A DNA stretch of 64,000 nt, taken from Flavobacterium sp. 20NA77.7 (GTDB lineage Bacteria; Bacteroidota; Bacteroidia; Flavobacteriales; Flavobacteriaceae). The stretch is taken from NCBI RefSeq assembly GCF_031326205.1, contig NZ_CP133721.1, positions 2,232,001-2,296,000 of the forward strand, read 5' to 3'. The notes beneath the pieces are model-generated. The model did no database searches. It saw only the letters and a list, made by a program, of their open reading frames with translations, and had not been told where the DNA came from. The position numbers were made by a program, and so were the translations under genes. Numbering within the stretch: the stretch's first letter is position 1; every line of letters starts with the position of its first letter. This document shows positions 36,412 through 45,900 of the stretch, piece after piece.

Positions 36412-37569
36412 ATGAAACGGCTCAAAAAATTCTTCAAATGGTTCGCTATTGCATTAAGTAGCATCGTTTTATTACTCTATATTTTTAATGTAGATTATCT
36501 TTTAAGAGCAGTGCAAACAATTTACTTAAAAGGTTATGTTACAGCATTTCTAGAAGATTACAAAGAGTTCCCTAATAGAACAATAAGAAAGGGAACGGCA
36601 CAGCCTTGGCCTATTGCTAAAGATTACAACTCTATTACTGAAACAACTACATTATACAAAACGCATCAAGAATTAAAAACAGTTGCTTTTGTGATTATTA
36701 AAAATGATAGTGTTTGGCATGAAAGTTATTTTGATGGTTTCGACAAAAATTCTAAAACCAACTCTTTTTCTATGGCTAAAAGCATGGTTTGCGCTGCGTT
36801 AGGGAAAGCGATTATGGAACATAAAATAAAAAATCTAAATCAAAAAGTGATTGATTTTTTTCCAAATTTAAAAGGAAAATACGCTAAAGAAGTAACTGTG
36901 GGTGATTTAGCCTCAATGTCTTCTGGATTAAATTGGGACGAAAAATATTATAGTCCGTTTTCAATTGTTACGAGAGCCTATTTTGATGATGATTTAAAAA
37001 AAATTATTTTAGGCCTTGAAATAAATGAAAAACCGGGGCAAAAATTTAAATACCTAAGTGGTGCTACCCAATTATTAGCCATGTGTATAGAAAAAGCAAC
37101 AGGCGTTTTTCTTTCAGATTATATTGCTAAAAATTTTTGGCAACCCATGGGTGCCGAACATGATGCTTTATGGCAACTAGACGACCCAGACGGCATTGAA
37201 AAGGCTTATTGTTGTGTGGCAAGTAACGCAAGAGATTTTGCTCGTTTTGGAAAATTGTTCAAACAAAATGGAAAATGGAACGGCAAACAACTACTAGACG
37301 AAGCTTTTATAAAAAAGTCTATTACTCCCCGATTTAAAGACGCGCCAGAATACGGCTATGGTTGGTGGTTACATGAAATTAATGGAAAAAAATTATACTA
37401 TATGCGTGGTCATTTAGGGCAATTTGTAATTGTTATTCCCGAAGACGATTTAATCATTGTAAGACTCGGGCATTTAAAAGGAAAGCAAACTAAAACAGAC
37501 CCACATAGTAACGACCTTTACACCTATGTAAACGAAACCTATGCCATGCTAGCAAAAAGAAAAAACTAA
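36412..37569 (+). CDS. Membrane-anchored serine hydrolase, beta-lactamase family
   Basis: This 385-residue protein has an N-terminal membrane anchor (about 9-25) and a class C beta-lactamase/esterase-like domain. The nucleophile motif is S120-M-A-K123 in FSMAKSM. The usual YxN is replaced by YLS in KFKYLSGATQL, and an HxG-like segment (RGHLGQ) lies near the C-terminus. The family includes esterases, D-aminopeptidases and amide hydrolases, so antibiotic resistance should not be assumed. It starts 38 bp after ogt and 14 bp before the exonuclease gene, so the three may be cotranscribed. Confidence 0.9.
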   Translation: MKRLKKFFKWFAIALSSIVLLLYIFNVDYLLRAVQTIYLKGYVTAFLEDYKEFPNRTIRKGTAQPWPIAKDYNSITETTTLYKTHQELKTVAFVIIKNDSVWHESYFDGFDKNSKTNSFSMAKSMVCAALGKAIMEHKIKNLNQKVIDFFPNLKGKYAKEVTVGDLASMSSGLNWDEKYYSPFSIVTRAYFDDDLKKIILGLEINEKPGQKFKYLSGATQLLAMCIEKATGVFLSDYIAKNFWQPMGAEHDALWQLDDPDGIEKAYCCVASNARDFARFGKLFKQNGKWNGKQLLDEAFIKKSITPRFKDAPEYGYGWWLHEINGKKLYYMRGHLGQFVIVIPEDDLIIVRLGHLKGKQTKTDPHSNDLYTYVNETYAMLAKRKN

Positions 37570-37582
37570 AACTCCCAAAACT

Positions 37583-38296
37583 ATGATCACCTCAATTAAC
37601 CTAGAAAACATTCTGTTTTTAGACATCGAAACAGTACCCGAAAATGCTTCATTCCAAAATCTTGATGAAGATTTTAAAACACTATTTAGTCAGAAAACAC
37701 AGTACCAGCGCAAAGACGAGATTGCTGCCGAAGAATTTTACGAACGTGCTGGAATTTGGGCCGAATTTGGGAAAATTATTTGTATATCTGTGGGTTATTT
37801 TACCCATAAAATGGGGGACCGACAATTTAGGGTAACTACTTTTCATGGAGAAGAAAAGAAACTTTTACAAGACTTTGCTAATCTGTTAAGCACACATTTT
37901 AACGGGCCTAACCACGTGCTATGTGGCCATAATGCTAAAGAGTTTGATTTTCCTTTTATTGCAAGAAGAATGATAATTAACCAAATAAAAATTCCTAATA
38001 AATTGAATTTAATGGGCAAAAAACCTTGGGAGGTGCCTCATTTAGACACCTTAGAAATGTGGAAATTTGGAGACTACAAACATTATACTTCTTTAAAATT
38101 ATTAACAAAAGTATTAGGCGTACCTTCTCCAAAAGATGATATTGATGGTAGCGAAGTTGCTAAAGTATATTATGAAGAGAATAATATTGACCGTATAATT
38201 ACCTATTGTGAAAAAGATGTTGTTGCGGTAGCACAAATTATTTTGAAACTTAGAATGGAACCGTTGCTAAACGAAGAGGATATTTTAAGCGTTTAA
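37583..38296 (+). CDS. Predicted 3'-5' exonuclease, PolB-like
   Basis: This 237-residue protein of the DEDDy exonuclease superfamily has ExoI D14-I-E16 (LFLDIET), ExoII in GHNAKEFDFPFIARR, and ExoIII in the YCEKDVVAVAQ helix. It matches the stand-alone PolB-exonuclease-like family and lacks a polymerase domain. A role in DNA or RNA trimming is likely, but the substrate is unknown. It follows the serine hydrolase by 13 bp. Confidence 0.92.
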   Translation: MITSINLENILFLDIETVPENASFQNLDEDFKTLFSQKTQYQRKDEIAAEEFYERAGIWAEFGKIICISVGYFTHKMGDRQFRVTTFHGEEKKLLQDFANLLSTHFNGPNHVLCGHNAKEFDFPFIARRMIINQIKIPNKLNLMGKKPWEVPHLDTLEMWKFGDYKHYTSLKLLTKVLGVPSPKDDIDGSEVAKVYYEENNIDRIITYCEKDVVAVAQIILKLRMEPLLNEEDILSV

Positions 38297-38360
38297 CGCC
38301 TTTAGGTTGGGTGTTTTTTACTTTCCTGTTGGGTATTTTCGGCATATAAATTTTTCTGCC

Positions 38361-38368
38361 TACTTTTG
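38361..38368 (+). promoter_or_regulatory. Putative -7 element of prfC
   Basis: TACTTTTG fully matches TAnnTTTG, 14 bp before the prfC ATG, implying a very short leader. Confidence 0.4.
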
Positions 38369-38382
38369 CAAAAATTTTTAAG

Positions 38383-39981
38383 ATGAGTTTCGAAAAAGAA
38401 ATTGCCCGTAGAAGAACGTTTGGAATCATTTCACATCCCGATGCTGGTAAAACAACCTTAACAGAAAAACTATTACTTTTTGGTGGCGCCATTCAAGAAG
38501 CAGGTGCTGTAAAAAGCAATAAAATAAAAAAAGGAGCCACTTCTGATTTCATGGAAATTGAGCGTCAAAGAGGTATCTCTGTGGCTACATCTGTATTGGC
38601 TTTCAATTATAAAGACAAAAAAATAAATATCCTAGATACCCCTGGGCACAAAGATTTTGCCGAAGACACATTTAGAACACTTACTGCTGTTGACAGTGTA
38701 ATTGTTGTAGTAGACGTGGCAAAAGGTGTGGAAGAACAAACCGAAAAATTAGTAGAAGTGTGTCGCATGCGTAACATTCCTATGATTGTGTTTATAAACA
38801 AATTGGATCGCGAAGGAAAAGATGCGTTTGACCTCATGGACGAAGTGGAAAAAAAACTTGGATTGCATGTTACACCTTTGAGTTTCCCTATTGGTATGGG
38901 GTATGATTTTCAAGGTATTTATAATATTTGGGAAAAGAATATCAACCTTTTCGAAGGTGATAGTCGTAAAAATATTGAAGAGACCATTGCTTTTTCAGAC
39001 ATCAATAACCCAGAATTAGAAAAAATTATTGGCGAAAATCCTGCTACTAAACTTAGAGAAGAATTAGAATTAATCGAAGAAGTGTATCCTGCTTTTGATC
39101 GTGAGGTCTATTTAAATGGGAAATTACAACCTGTATTTTTTGGATCGGCTTTGAATAATTTTGGTGTTCGCGAATTATTAGATTGTTTTGTAGATATAGC
39201 ACCAACTCCAAGGCCTAAAGAATCAGACACGCGATTAGTAGCCCCAGATGAAGCTAAATTTAGTGGATTTGTTTTTAAAATTCATGCAAACATGGACCCA
39301 AAACACCGTGATCGTTTAGCGTTCATAAAAATCGTTTCTGGGACGTTTGAACGTAACAAACCTTACTTGCACGTGCGTCATGGAAAAAACTTAAAATTTT
39401 CAAGCCCTAATGCGTTTTTTGCAGAGAAAAAAGAGATTGTGGATATTTCTTATCCGGGAGATATTGTTGGTCTACATGACACGGGTAATTTTAAAATTGG
39501 TGATACTTTAACAGAAGGTGAAATCATGAATTTTAAAGGTATTCCGAGTTTCTCACCCGAACATTTTAGATACATCAATAATGCAGACCCACTAAAAGCT
39601 AAACAACTGGAAAAAGGTGTAGACCAACTTATGGACGAAGGAGTTGCGCAGCTATTTACGTTAGAAATGAACAGCAGAAAAGTGATTGGAACTGTAGGGG
39701 CCTTACAATATGAAGTCATTCAATACCGTCTGGAACACGAATATGGCGCTAAATGCACCTATGAAAACTTCCCAGCTTATAAAGCGTGTTGGGTATTACC
39801 AGACAATCCAAAAAATGAAGAATTTGCCGAATTTAAACGTGTAAAACAAAAATTTTTAGGACACGACAAACACGGCCAATTAGTCTTTTTAGCTGATAGT
39901 GAGTTTTCTATACAAATGACACAACAAAAATACCCGAGTGTAAAATTATTTTTCACATCTGATTATCATAAAAAAGAATAA
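38383..39981 (+). CDS. prfC: Peptide chain release factor 3
   Basis: This 532-residue translational GTPase removes RF1 or RF2 from the ribosome after termination. Visible motifs are G1 (SHPDAGKTTLTEKLL at 18-32), switch I (RGISVATSV), G3 (DTPGHKDF) and G4 (NKLDRE). The RF3-type C-terminal domains follow (VGALQYEVIQYRLEHEYG). Length is typical. It is transcribed toward the second OmpA gene, with a bidirectional terminator between them. Confidence 0.97.
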   Translation: MSFEKEIARRRTFGIISHPDAGKTTLTEKLLLFGGAIQEAGAVKSNKIKKGATSDFMEIERQRGISVATSVLAFNYKDKKINILDTPGHKDFAEDTFRTLTAVDSVIVVVDVAKGVEEQTEKLVEVCRMRNIPMIVFINKLDREGKDAFDLMDEVEKKLGLHVTPLSFPIGMGYDFQGIYNIWEKNINLFEGDSRKNIEETIAFSDINNPELEKIIGENPATKLREELELIEEVYPAFDREVYLNGKLQPVFFGSALNNFGVRELLDCFVDIAPTPRPKESDTRLVAPDEAKFSGFVFKIHANMDPKHRDRLAFIKIVSGTFERNKPYLHVRHGKNLKFSSPNAFFAEKKEIVDISYPGDIVGLHDTGNFKIGDTLTEGEIMNFKGIPSFSPEHFRYINNADPLKAKQLEKGVDQLMDEGVAQLFTLEMNSRKVIGTVGALQYEVIQYRLEHEYGAKCTYENFPAYKACWVLPDNPKNEEFAEFKRVKQKFLGHDKHGQLVFLADSEFSIQMTQQKYPSVKLFFTSDYHKKE

Positions 39982-40036
39982 GAAGCACGCCTATATTTTT
40001 TCAAAAAGCATAGGGTCCCCCCGTGTTTCGTTATAT

Positions 40037-40070
40037 AAAAAAGGTTGTCTTAATTAAGACAACCTTTTTT
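40037..40070. terminator. Bidirectional terminator between prfC and ompA-like gene
   Basis: A perfect 16-bp palindrome pairs 40037-40052 with 40055-40070 (core GGTTGTCTTA), ending in A-runs on one side and T-runs on the other. It can end both converging transcripts. Confidence 0.88.
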
Positions 40071-40120
40071 GATGCCACTTCACCCGCGGCTATACTTGAC
40101 GTATTGTGTTTAGTCTACTG

Positions 40121-41983
40121 CTATTTCTTAACAATTAAAAACTCACTACGTCTGTTTTGTGCATGCTCTTCTTCGGTACATTCTGTGCAAGATACTTTTG
40201 GTTCTGTTTCTCCCATGCCTTTACCTGAAATTCTATCTTTAGCAATGCCTTTTGAGATAATATATTGAACCGTAGCCTTAGCTCTTCTGTCTGATAAACG
40301 TAAGTTGTAGTTGTCTCCTCCTCTAGCATCTGTGTGCGATTTTGCATAGATAACCATCGTAGGATGCTCATTCATCACTTTTACTAACTTGTCTAACTCC
40401 TCAGCACCTTGTGCCGTAATGTTTGACTTGTCATACTCAAAGTAAATTGGTTGCAAGATAACTTCTGTTTCGGTGATAATTGGTTTTATAGGCGTTAAAG
40501 GAATTTCAACAACTACTACACCACCTTCACTCTTTTCTACTGCTTTAGAATTACTCTCATAACCACTTCTACTTGCTTGTGCGCCATAGGTTTGTTCACA
40601 AGCCACACCAAAGCTAGTTTGACCTTCTTCATTGGTTGTTTGTGTGCCTATTGCTTTTGATTTAGCATCTACTAATGTAACTTGAGCATCTGCTAGTAAT
40701 TTGTTTGTTTCTGCATCTTTAACAACAATCTTTGCTTGTACCCCACAAATTGGGTCTGCTTGATAAATGTCGTCATTGCCTTCTCTATTACTTGAAAAAT
40801 AACCTACTTTTTTAGCTTTATTAAATGTAAAGGCAAAGTCGTCTTTTTCTGTGTTTACAGGTGCGCCTACATTGCTCGGTTTTTCGTTAGTTTTTGTATT
40901 ATATACATATACATCATACCCACCAAATCCTTCTGTGTGATTTGAAGCATAAAACAACATGTTGTCGTCTGTAATGTAGGGGAAACTTTCGTTATCAGAA
41001 GTATTAATAGCTTTTACATTTTCTGGAGTGCCATAGCTGTCACCATCAATACTTACTTTCCAAATGTCTTCTCCACCCATACCACCTGGCATATCCGAAG
41101 AAAAATACAAGGTTTTACCGTCTTTACTAATACTTGGATTCCTTGCAGAGTAGTCTTTGTTGTTAAAAGGCAATACTTGTGCATTTTGCCATTTGTCGCC
41201 TACTTTGGTGGCTTTGTATAAATAAATTTGGCTGTATTTTAAGTGCTTTGATTTGTCTTTTTGGTATTCGCTTTGGTTAAAACTCTCACTTCCATAATAA
41301 ATCGTTGAACCATCTGCAGATACTGCTGCCGGCCCATCGTGCCATCTCGTGTTTAGTTCTGCTACCTCTGTAGCTTGGCTTATGCTCCCATCTTGATTGC
41401 GTGTGGCTTTGTAAATATCTAGATACGGCTGATCGTTCATCCCGTTTGTTTTTCTAGATGTATTACGCGCACTTGCAAAATACAATTCGTTGTTAGCTGT
41501 CAATACTGCCCCAAAATCAGCTTTATCGCTACTTATATCTGAGCGCTTTACTTCATACTTCTTTACCTGTGCCTTTAATTGTGCTACAGCATTCGGATTG
41601 TTCTTAAATGCTTTTGCTCTGGCGTCATTTGGAAGCATTTTTGCAAATTGCTCCATTTGTTTATTGCTTTGGGTTAAGTTACCATTGGCTTTAAGCATTT
41701 GAGCATATCTATAATGTGTTTCGGCATCTTGTGGTGTTTCTATAGCTTTAGCATACCACATTTCTGCTTCTTTTGTGTTAAACACATTGTAATAACTGTC
41801 TGCTAACTGCTTGTAAACATAACCGTCTGCTTTGCCTTTCTCTACTAATTTTGAGTACGCTGAAGCAGCATCTACAAACTCTAATCTATCATAAAGTTTA
41901 TCGGCTTCTTTGGTGTCTTTATTCTGTGCTAGTGCTGCTGTACTTACTAATAGGGCACTGGCTAATATATATATATTTCTCAT
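40121..41983 (-). CDS. OmpA-family protein with TPR and PD40 propeller (adhesin module 2)
   Basis: This 620-residue paralogue of the protein at 414-2327 has the same order of parts: signal peptide (MRNIYILASALLVSTAALAQ), TPR helices at about 25-130, PD40-type propeller at about 150-400 (GSTIYYGSE, GKTLYFSSD), a carboxypeptidase regulatory-like domain at about 410-490, and the OmpA domain at about 505-620 (IYFEYDKSNI, KSHTDARG). A CTEC motif near the C-terminus corresponds to the Cys pair of its paralogue. It starts 24 bp after the PorP/SprF gene. Confidence 0.93.
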   Translation of the reverse strand: MRNIYILASALLVSTAALAQNKDTKEADKLYDRLEFVDAASAYSKLVEKGKADGYVYKQLADSYYNVFNTKEAEMWYAKAIETPQDAETHYRYAQMLKANGNLTQSNKQMEQFAKMLPNDARAKAFKNNPNAVAQLKAQVKKYEVKRSDISSDKADFGAVLTANNELYFASARNTSRKTNGMNDQPYLDIYKATRNQDGSISQATEVAELNTRWHDGPAAVSADGSTIYYGSESFNQSEYQKDKSKHLKYSQIYLYKATKVGDKWQNAQVLPFNNKDYSARNPSISKDGKTLYFSSDMPGGMGGEDIWKVSIDGDSYGTPENVKAINTSDNESFPYITDDNMLFYASNHTEGFGGYDVYVYNTKTNEKPSNVGAPVNTEKDDFAFTFNKAKKVGYFSSNREGNDDIYQADPICGVQAKIVVKDAETNKLLADAQVTLVDAKSKAIGTQTTNEEGQTSFGVACEQTYGAQASRSGYESNSKAVEKSEGGVVVVEIPLTPIKPIITETEVILQPIYFEYDKSNITAQGAEELDKLVKVMNEHPTMVIYAKSHTDARGGDNYNLRLSDRRAKATVQYIISKGIAKDRISGKGMGETEPKVSCTECTEEEHAQNRRSEFLIVKK

Positions 41984-42007
41984 GTGTAGTCTCTTTGATT
42001 AGATAGA

Positions 42008-42928
42008 TTAAAAATAACGCGGTGAACGAGATACTTTTTTATTAAAGTTAACATCAAACAATAAGATAATCTCATGCGAAGCAGGAGTAGTTACTTTCAA
42101 ATCTGAAGTAATATGATCATACGCATAACCTACTTTTAAATTCGGAGCTACTTGATAATTTACCATCGCACCAAAACTGTCTTGTAAACGATACGTAGCA
42201 CCCAACTCTAATTTGTTTTGAATTAAAAAATTCGTAGATAAATCTAAAGATGTTGGTGTATTAAACGCAGATTTTAACATAAAGAATGGCTTAAATTTTA
42301 AATTCTCATTAATATCAAACACATAACCTCCCGTTACAAAATAATGGTTTACTTCACTTCCAAAACTTCTACCTATTATATCTAAATGTTTTGACTTCAT
42401 CATATTAGGAACTGAAACAGCAAAATAATACTTATTGGTATAATAAAATAAACCTGCACCTAAATTAAAATAACTTTTGCTAGTGTTTTGAGAAAAAGCA
42501 ATATCATTAGCATCAGGTACAAAATTATATACCTCAGACAAAAGACCAACATTATGCAATGTTAATCCCGCCTTTAAACCAAAAGCTAATTTATGTTCGC
42601 CTCCTAATTGTAAGGTATACGAAAAATCACCATACATGTTGTTCTCTTCAACAGGGCCTAACTTATCATTAATTACAGATAAACCTAACCCTACATTCTT
42701 TCCTGCTGGCATGTGACCGAAAAAAGTAGCAGTAGAAGGGGCGCCCTCTATATCAACCCATTGTTTTCTATATAATAATCCCATCGATAAATTCTCCTTA
42801 CTACCTGCATAAGCTGGATTCATCACGCTCATATTGTACATGTACTGCGTATAATGCGGATCTTGTTGCGCCATTAAATCAGGAACAAAACCCAAAGTAA
42901 CCAACGCTAATAAATAAATTCTCTTCAT
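42008..42928 (-). CDS. PorP/SprF family type IX secretion membrane protein (module 2)
   Basis: This 306-residue outer-membrane protein has a signal peptide, the family signature (DPHYTQYMYN, NPAYAGSKE) and a C-terminal aromatic residue (SPRYF). It is clearly paralogous to 2344-3279 but diverged, as expected if each copy serves its own adhesin. It follows the second giant adhesin by 60 bp, with a 14-bp hairpin in the gap. It probably assists secretion or surface retention of that adhesin. Confidence 0.93.
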   Translation of the reverse strand: MKRIYLLALVTLGFVPDLMAQQDPHYTQYMYNMSVMNPAYAGSKENLSMGLLYRKQWVDIEGAPSTATFFGHMPAGKNVGLGLSVINDKLGPVEENNMYGDFSYTLQLGGEHKLAFGLKAGLTLHNVGLLSEVYNFVPDANDIAFSQNTSKSYFNLGAGLFYYTNKYYFAVSVPNMMKSKHLDIIGRSFGSEVNHYFVTGGYVFDINENLKFKPFFMLKSAFNTPTSLDLSTNFLIQNKLELGATYRLQDSFGAMVNYQVAPNLKVGYAYDHITSDLKVTTPASHEIILLFDVNFNKKVSRSPRYF

Positions 42929-42949
42929 AATGTTTGTCGTGTTTTAAAA

Positions 42950-42978
42950 CTACACTACTATTTAAAATAGTAGTGTAG
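42950..42978 (-). other. Stem-loop between adhesin 2 and its sprF-like gene
   Basis: A perfect 14-bp stem pairs 42950-42963 with 42965-42978 (core CTACACTACTATTT). On the minus strand it is followed by TTTT. It is a weak terminator or RNA-stability element, at the same position as the hairpin at 3298-3330. Confidence 0.65.
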
Positions 42979-42988
42979 AACTCTTTTT

Positions 42989-45900
42989 TTAATTCTCCTT
43001 ATTAATGTAAATCCAACCCGTCTTAAGCTCCCCACCTAACAACTTAATAGCATAATAATAAGTCCCATCAGGTAAAACAGAACCACTATCCGATTGACCA
43101 AACCAATCATTGTGGTAATTAACCTTACTGTAAACCTTACCTCCATACCTGTTGAATATTTCAACCTTCTCAGCCGTTAACTCTAAATAATCATTCAACC
43201 CATCTCCATTAGGACTTATACCTCGCTGGATTTGGCATTGATGCACACTAACTGTTAAACTAGTCGGTAAGTAACATCCCGTACCATTCGGTGTAAAGTT
43301 ATACACCGTAGTTCCTGCTGATGCAGTATCTACTGTTGAAGGAGACCAAACTCCTGTTACTCCATTAGTTGAAGTTGACGAAAGCACAATCGGCACTGCG
43401 CCTACGCAAAGATCAGCAATTGGAGTAAATACAGGCTGCACAAATGGATTTACTGTTATAGTCATCGTTGTACTAGTTGCACATTGACCTGCGGTTGGTG
43501 TAAAGGTGTAAGTTGTTGTTGCTGTATTATTTGGTGCTGGTGACCAAGTTCCCGTGATACTGTTTGTAGATGTTGTTGGTAACGCAGACAATACGTCTCC
43601 CGAACAAATTGCACTTACCGGAGTAAATGTAGGAGTGATATTTGGGTTAACCGTTATAGTCATAGTAGTTGTAATCGCACACTGGCCAGTATTAGGTGTA
43701 AATGTATATGTTGTTGTAGCGGTATTATTTAATGCTGGAGACCAAGAACCAACAATATTATTTGTTGAAGTTGTTGGTAAAGCCGTTAAAGTTGCTCCCG
43801 AACAAATCGCCGCTACTTGGTTAAATGTTGGTGTAATGATTGAACTGATAACAATCGGTGCAGTTGAAGAACCAGAATTTATACAGTTTGTTAAATCACC
43901 TGGGTAATTATAAGTGACTGTATATGAACCTACTGTGCTATTTACTAAATTGATTACCCCTGTAGTAGAATTAATATCTAATCCTGTTGGTGTAGCACTA
44001 AATGTTCCTCCTGAAGTAAATCCTGTAGCTAAAGCCGGTGAAGGATTAGTCGTATTAGAATTACACACTGGTGTAGTATAAGTAAATGATGTTACTGGGT
44101 TTGTGTAAGGAACCGCGTCGATGGTAAAATTAGACGGTGAAGAGTAACAATCATTTATTAAATCATGCACAATTAATGTGTGTGAGCCAGGTGTTAAACC
44201 GCTAAATGTTGTCCCTGATTGGAACGTACCGCTGTCTACTGCATATTGATAGTTTGATACATATAATGAATATTGTCCAATATTAGAATAATTTTCAGGG
44301 TCTAATGTACTCCATTGTGCTGGCGTCCAAGTAGTAGTTGGAAGAGGTGTTGAAGAAGCTAATCTTCTATACGTATAACCAGGTTGGTTGTTTGGTGTAA
44401 ACACGGTTCCGTTTGTTGGTCCCCACATGTCTACTTCAACATCAGTAACTGTAGTTAAACGAATATTATCATTTGTATCTACACCAGAATTTGGAATTAG
44501 TAAATTATGAGAAACTCCAGGAATACTTGGATCATTACTAATCTTAATAACAAATGTACTATTATTTGCAATCGTTCCCGATAACGTTTGTTGCCACGTA
44601 GCGGTTGCATTTCCATTATTGTACATTTTTAATTTATAGTTTGCTAAATTTTTTGCACTTCCTGTGCCGTTGTACAACTCTACATATGATAATGCTCCTG
44701 TATTAGCGTCAGTCACTTCTGAAATAAATAAATCCGAAGGAGTTACTGCTGACTGAGTAATCGGTGATGTTACTTGCATATTACCTGTTTGTGTTGAGCA
44801 GGTTGGTTGAGCAGTAACAGATGCGGTTGGCGTTGGAATAGATATGATATTTACCTTAAACGATACTTGATTAGAACAATCACCGTTTGTTGCATATACA
44901 TAAACTACTTGAGTTGTTGTAATTACATCTCCTGCATTTAATTGTGTTCCTGTTGCATTTGAACCTGTATAATAAACACCTGTTGTTAAAGCAGGTAATG
45001 TATAACTATTACATCCATTCACGTCTACTTTAATAGGTAATTGTGGAGCTGTTTTTATTTCAACTGAAGTGTTTGTTGTGTATGCCGCACATCCTCCTTG
45101 AGCAGGAACAGACATAGTAATTGTATAAGTTCCAGGTGTAGCTAAAGATGGTGTTATTGCTCCAGAAATAGGGTCTAACGCATACTGCAAACCAAGTGGT
45201 GTTGACGAATATGTGGTATTTGGACCTGCCGTTCCTGTAATAACAACAGGATATGCTACAGAATCAGAATTACAATAAGACGCACTTGAATAAGCAATTG
45301 AAGCATTAGGGTTTGGTGTTACAATTACTGTTCTAGTACAAATAATTGGATTATTCGTTGCTGGAGGAAGTAATGTTGGAATTAAAGTGCTTGTTACTGT
45401 ATACGTTCCAGGTGTACTGGTTGCAAAATTAATTTCCCCTGTAACAGAATTTATAGATAATCCAGCTGGCGATGCAGAATAAGTACCTGCTGTTGCTCCG
45501 GCAACCAAAACGGGCGTTTGATTAACGCTATTACTACAATAAGTAACGGCTGAATAATTAAATGTGTTATATGGATAACAAAAAGACTGTGCTGTATTAT
45601 TAGCATTTGGTGTAATAGTTACTGATCCTGCTTGATTAGCAAAGTTAGTAACCATTAATATATATACCTGACCCTGCGTAACTGTTATGGTAAAGTTTTC
45701 TGTGGCAGCAGCAGAATAACTACAGCTTAAAGGGCTTCCATTAGGAATCAACACACAACCTGCATCTCTGCTTGGGAAAGGGCCCCATAATGCATAATCC
45801 ACATCAATAGGTGTTCCACCAGTAGTAACCTGGTTAATTGTATAACTTAATGAACCGCTCTGAGCTGCTTCTAAAAAGAAAAAGCTAGCGTTTGGTGAAG

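Noticed and set aside
36412..37569. Beta-lactamase resistance gene
   Set aside because: It has the SxxK fold motif but an altered YxN box and a membrane anchor; the family is mostly esterases and peptidases, so a resistance claim is unsupported.
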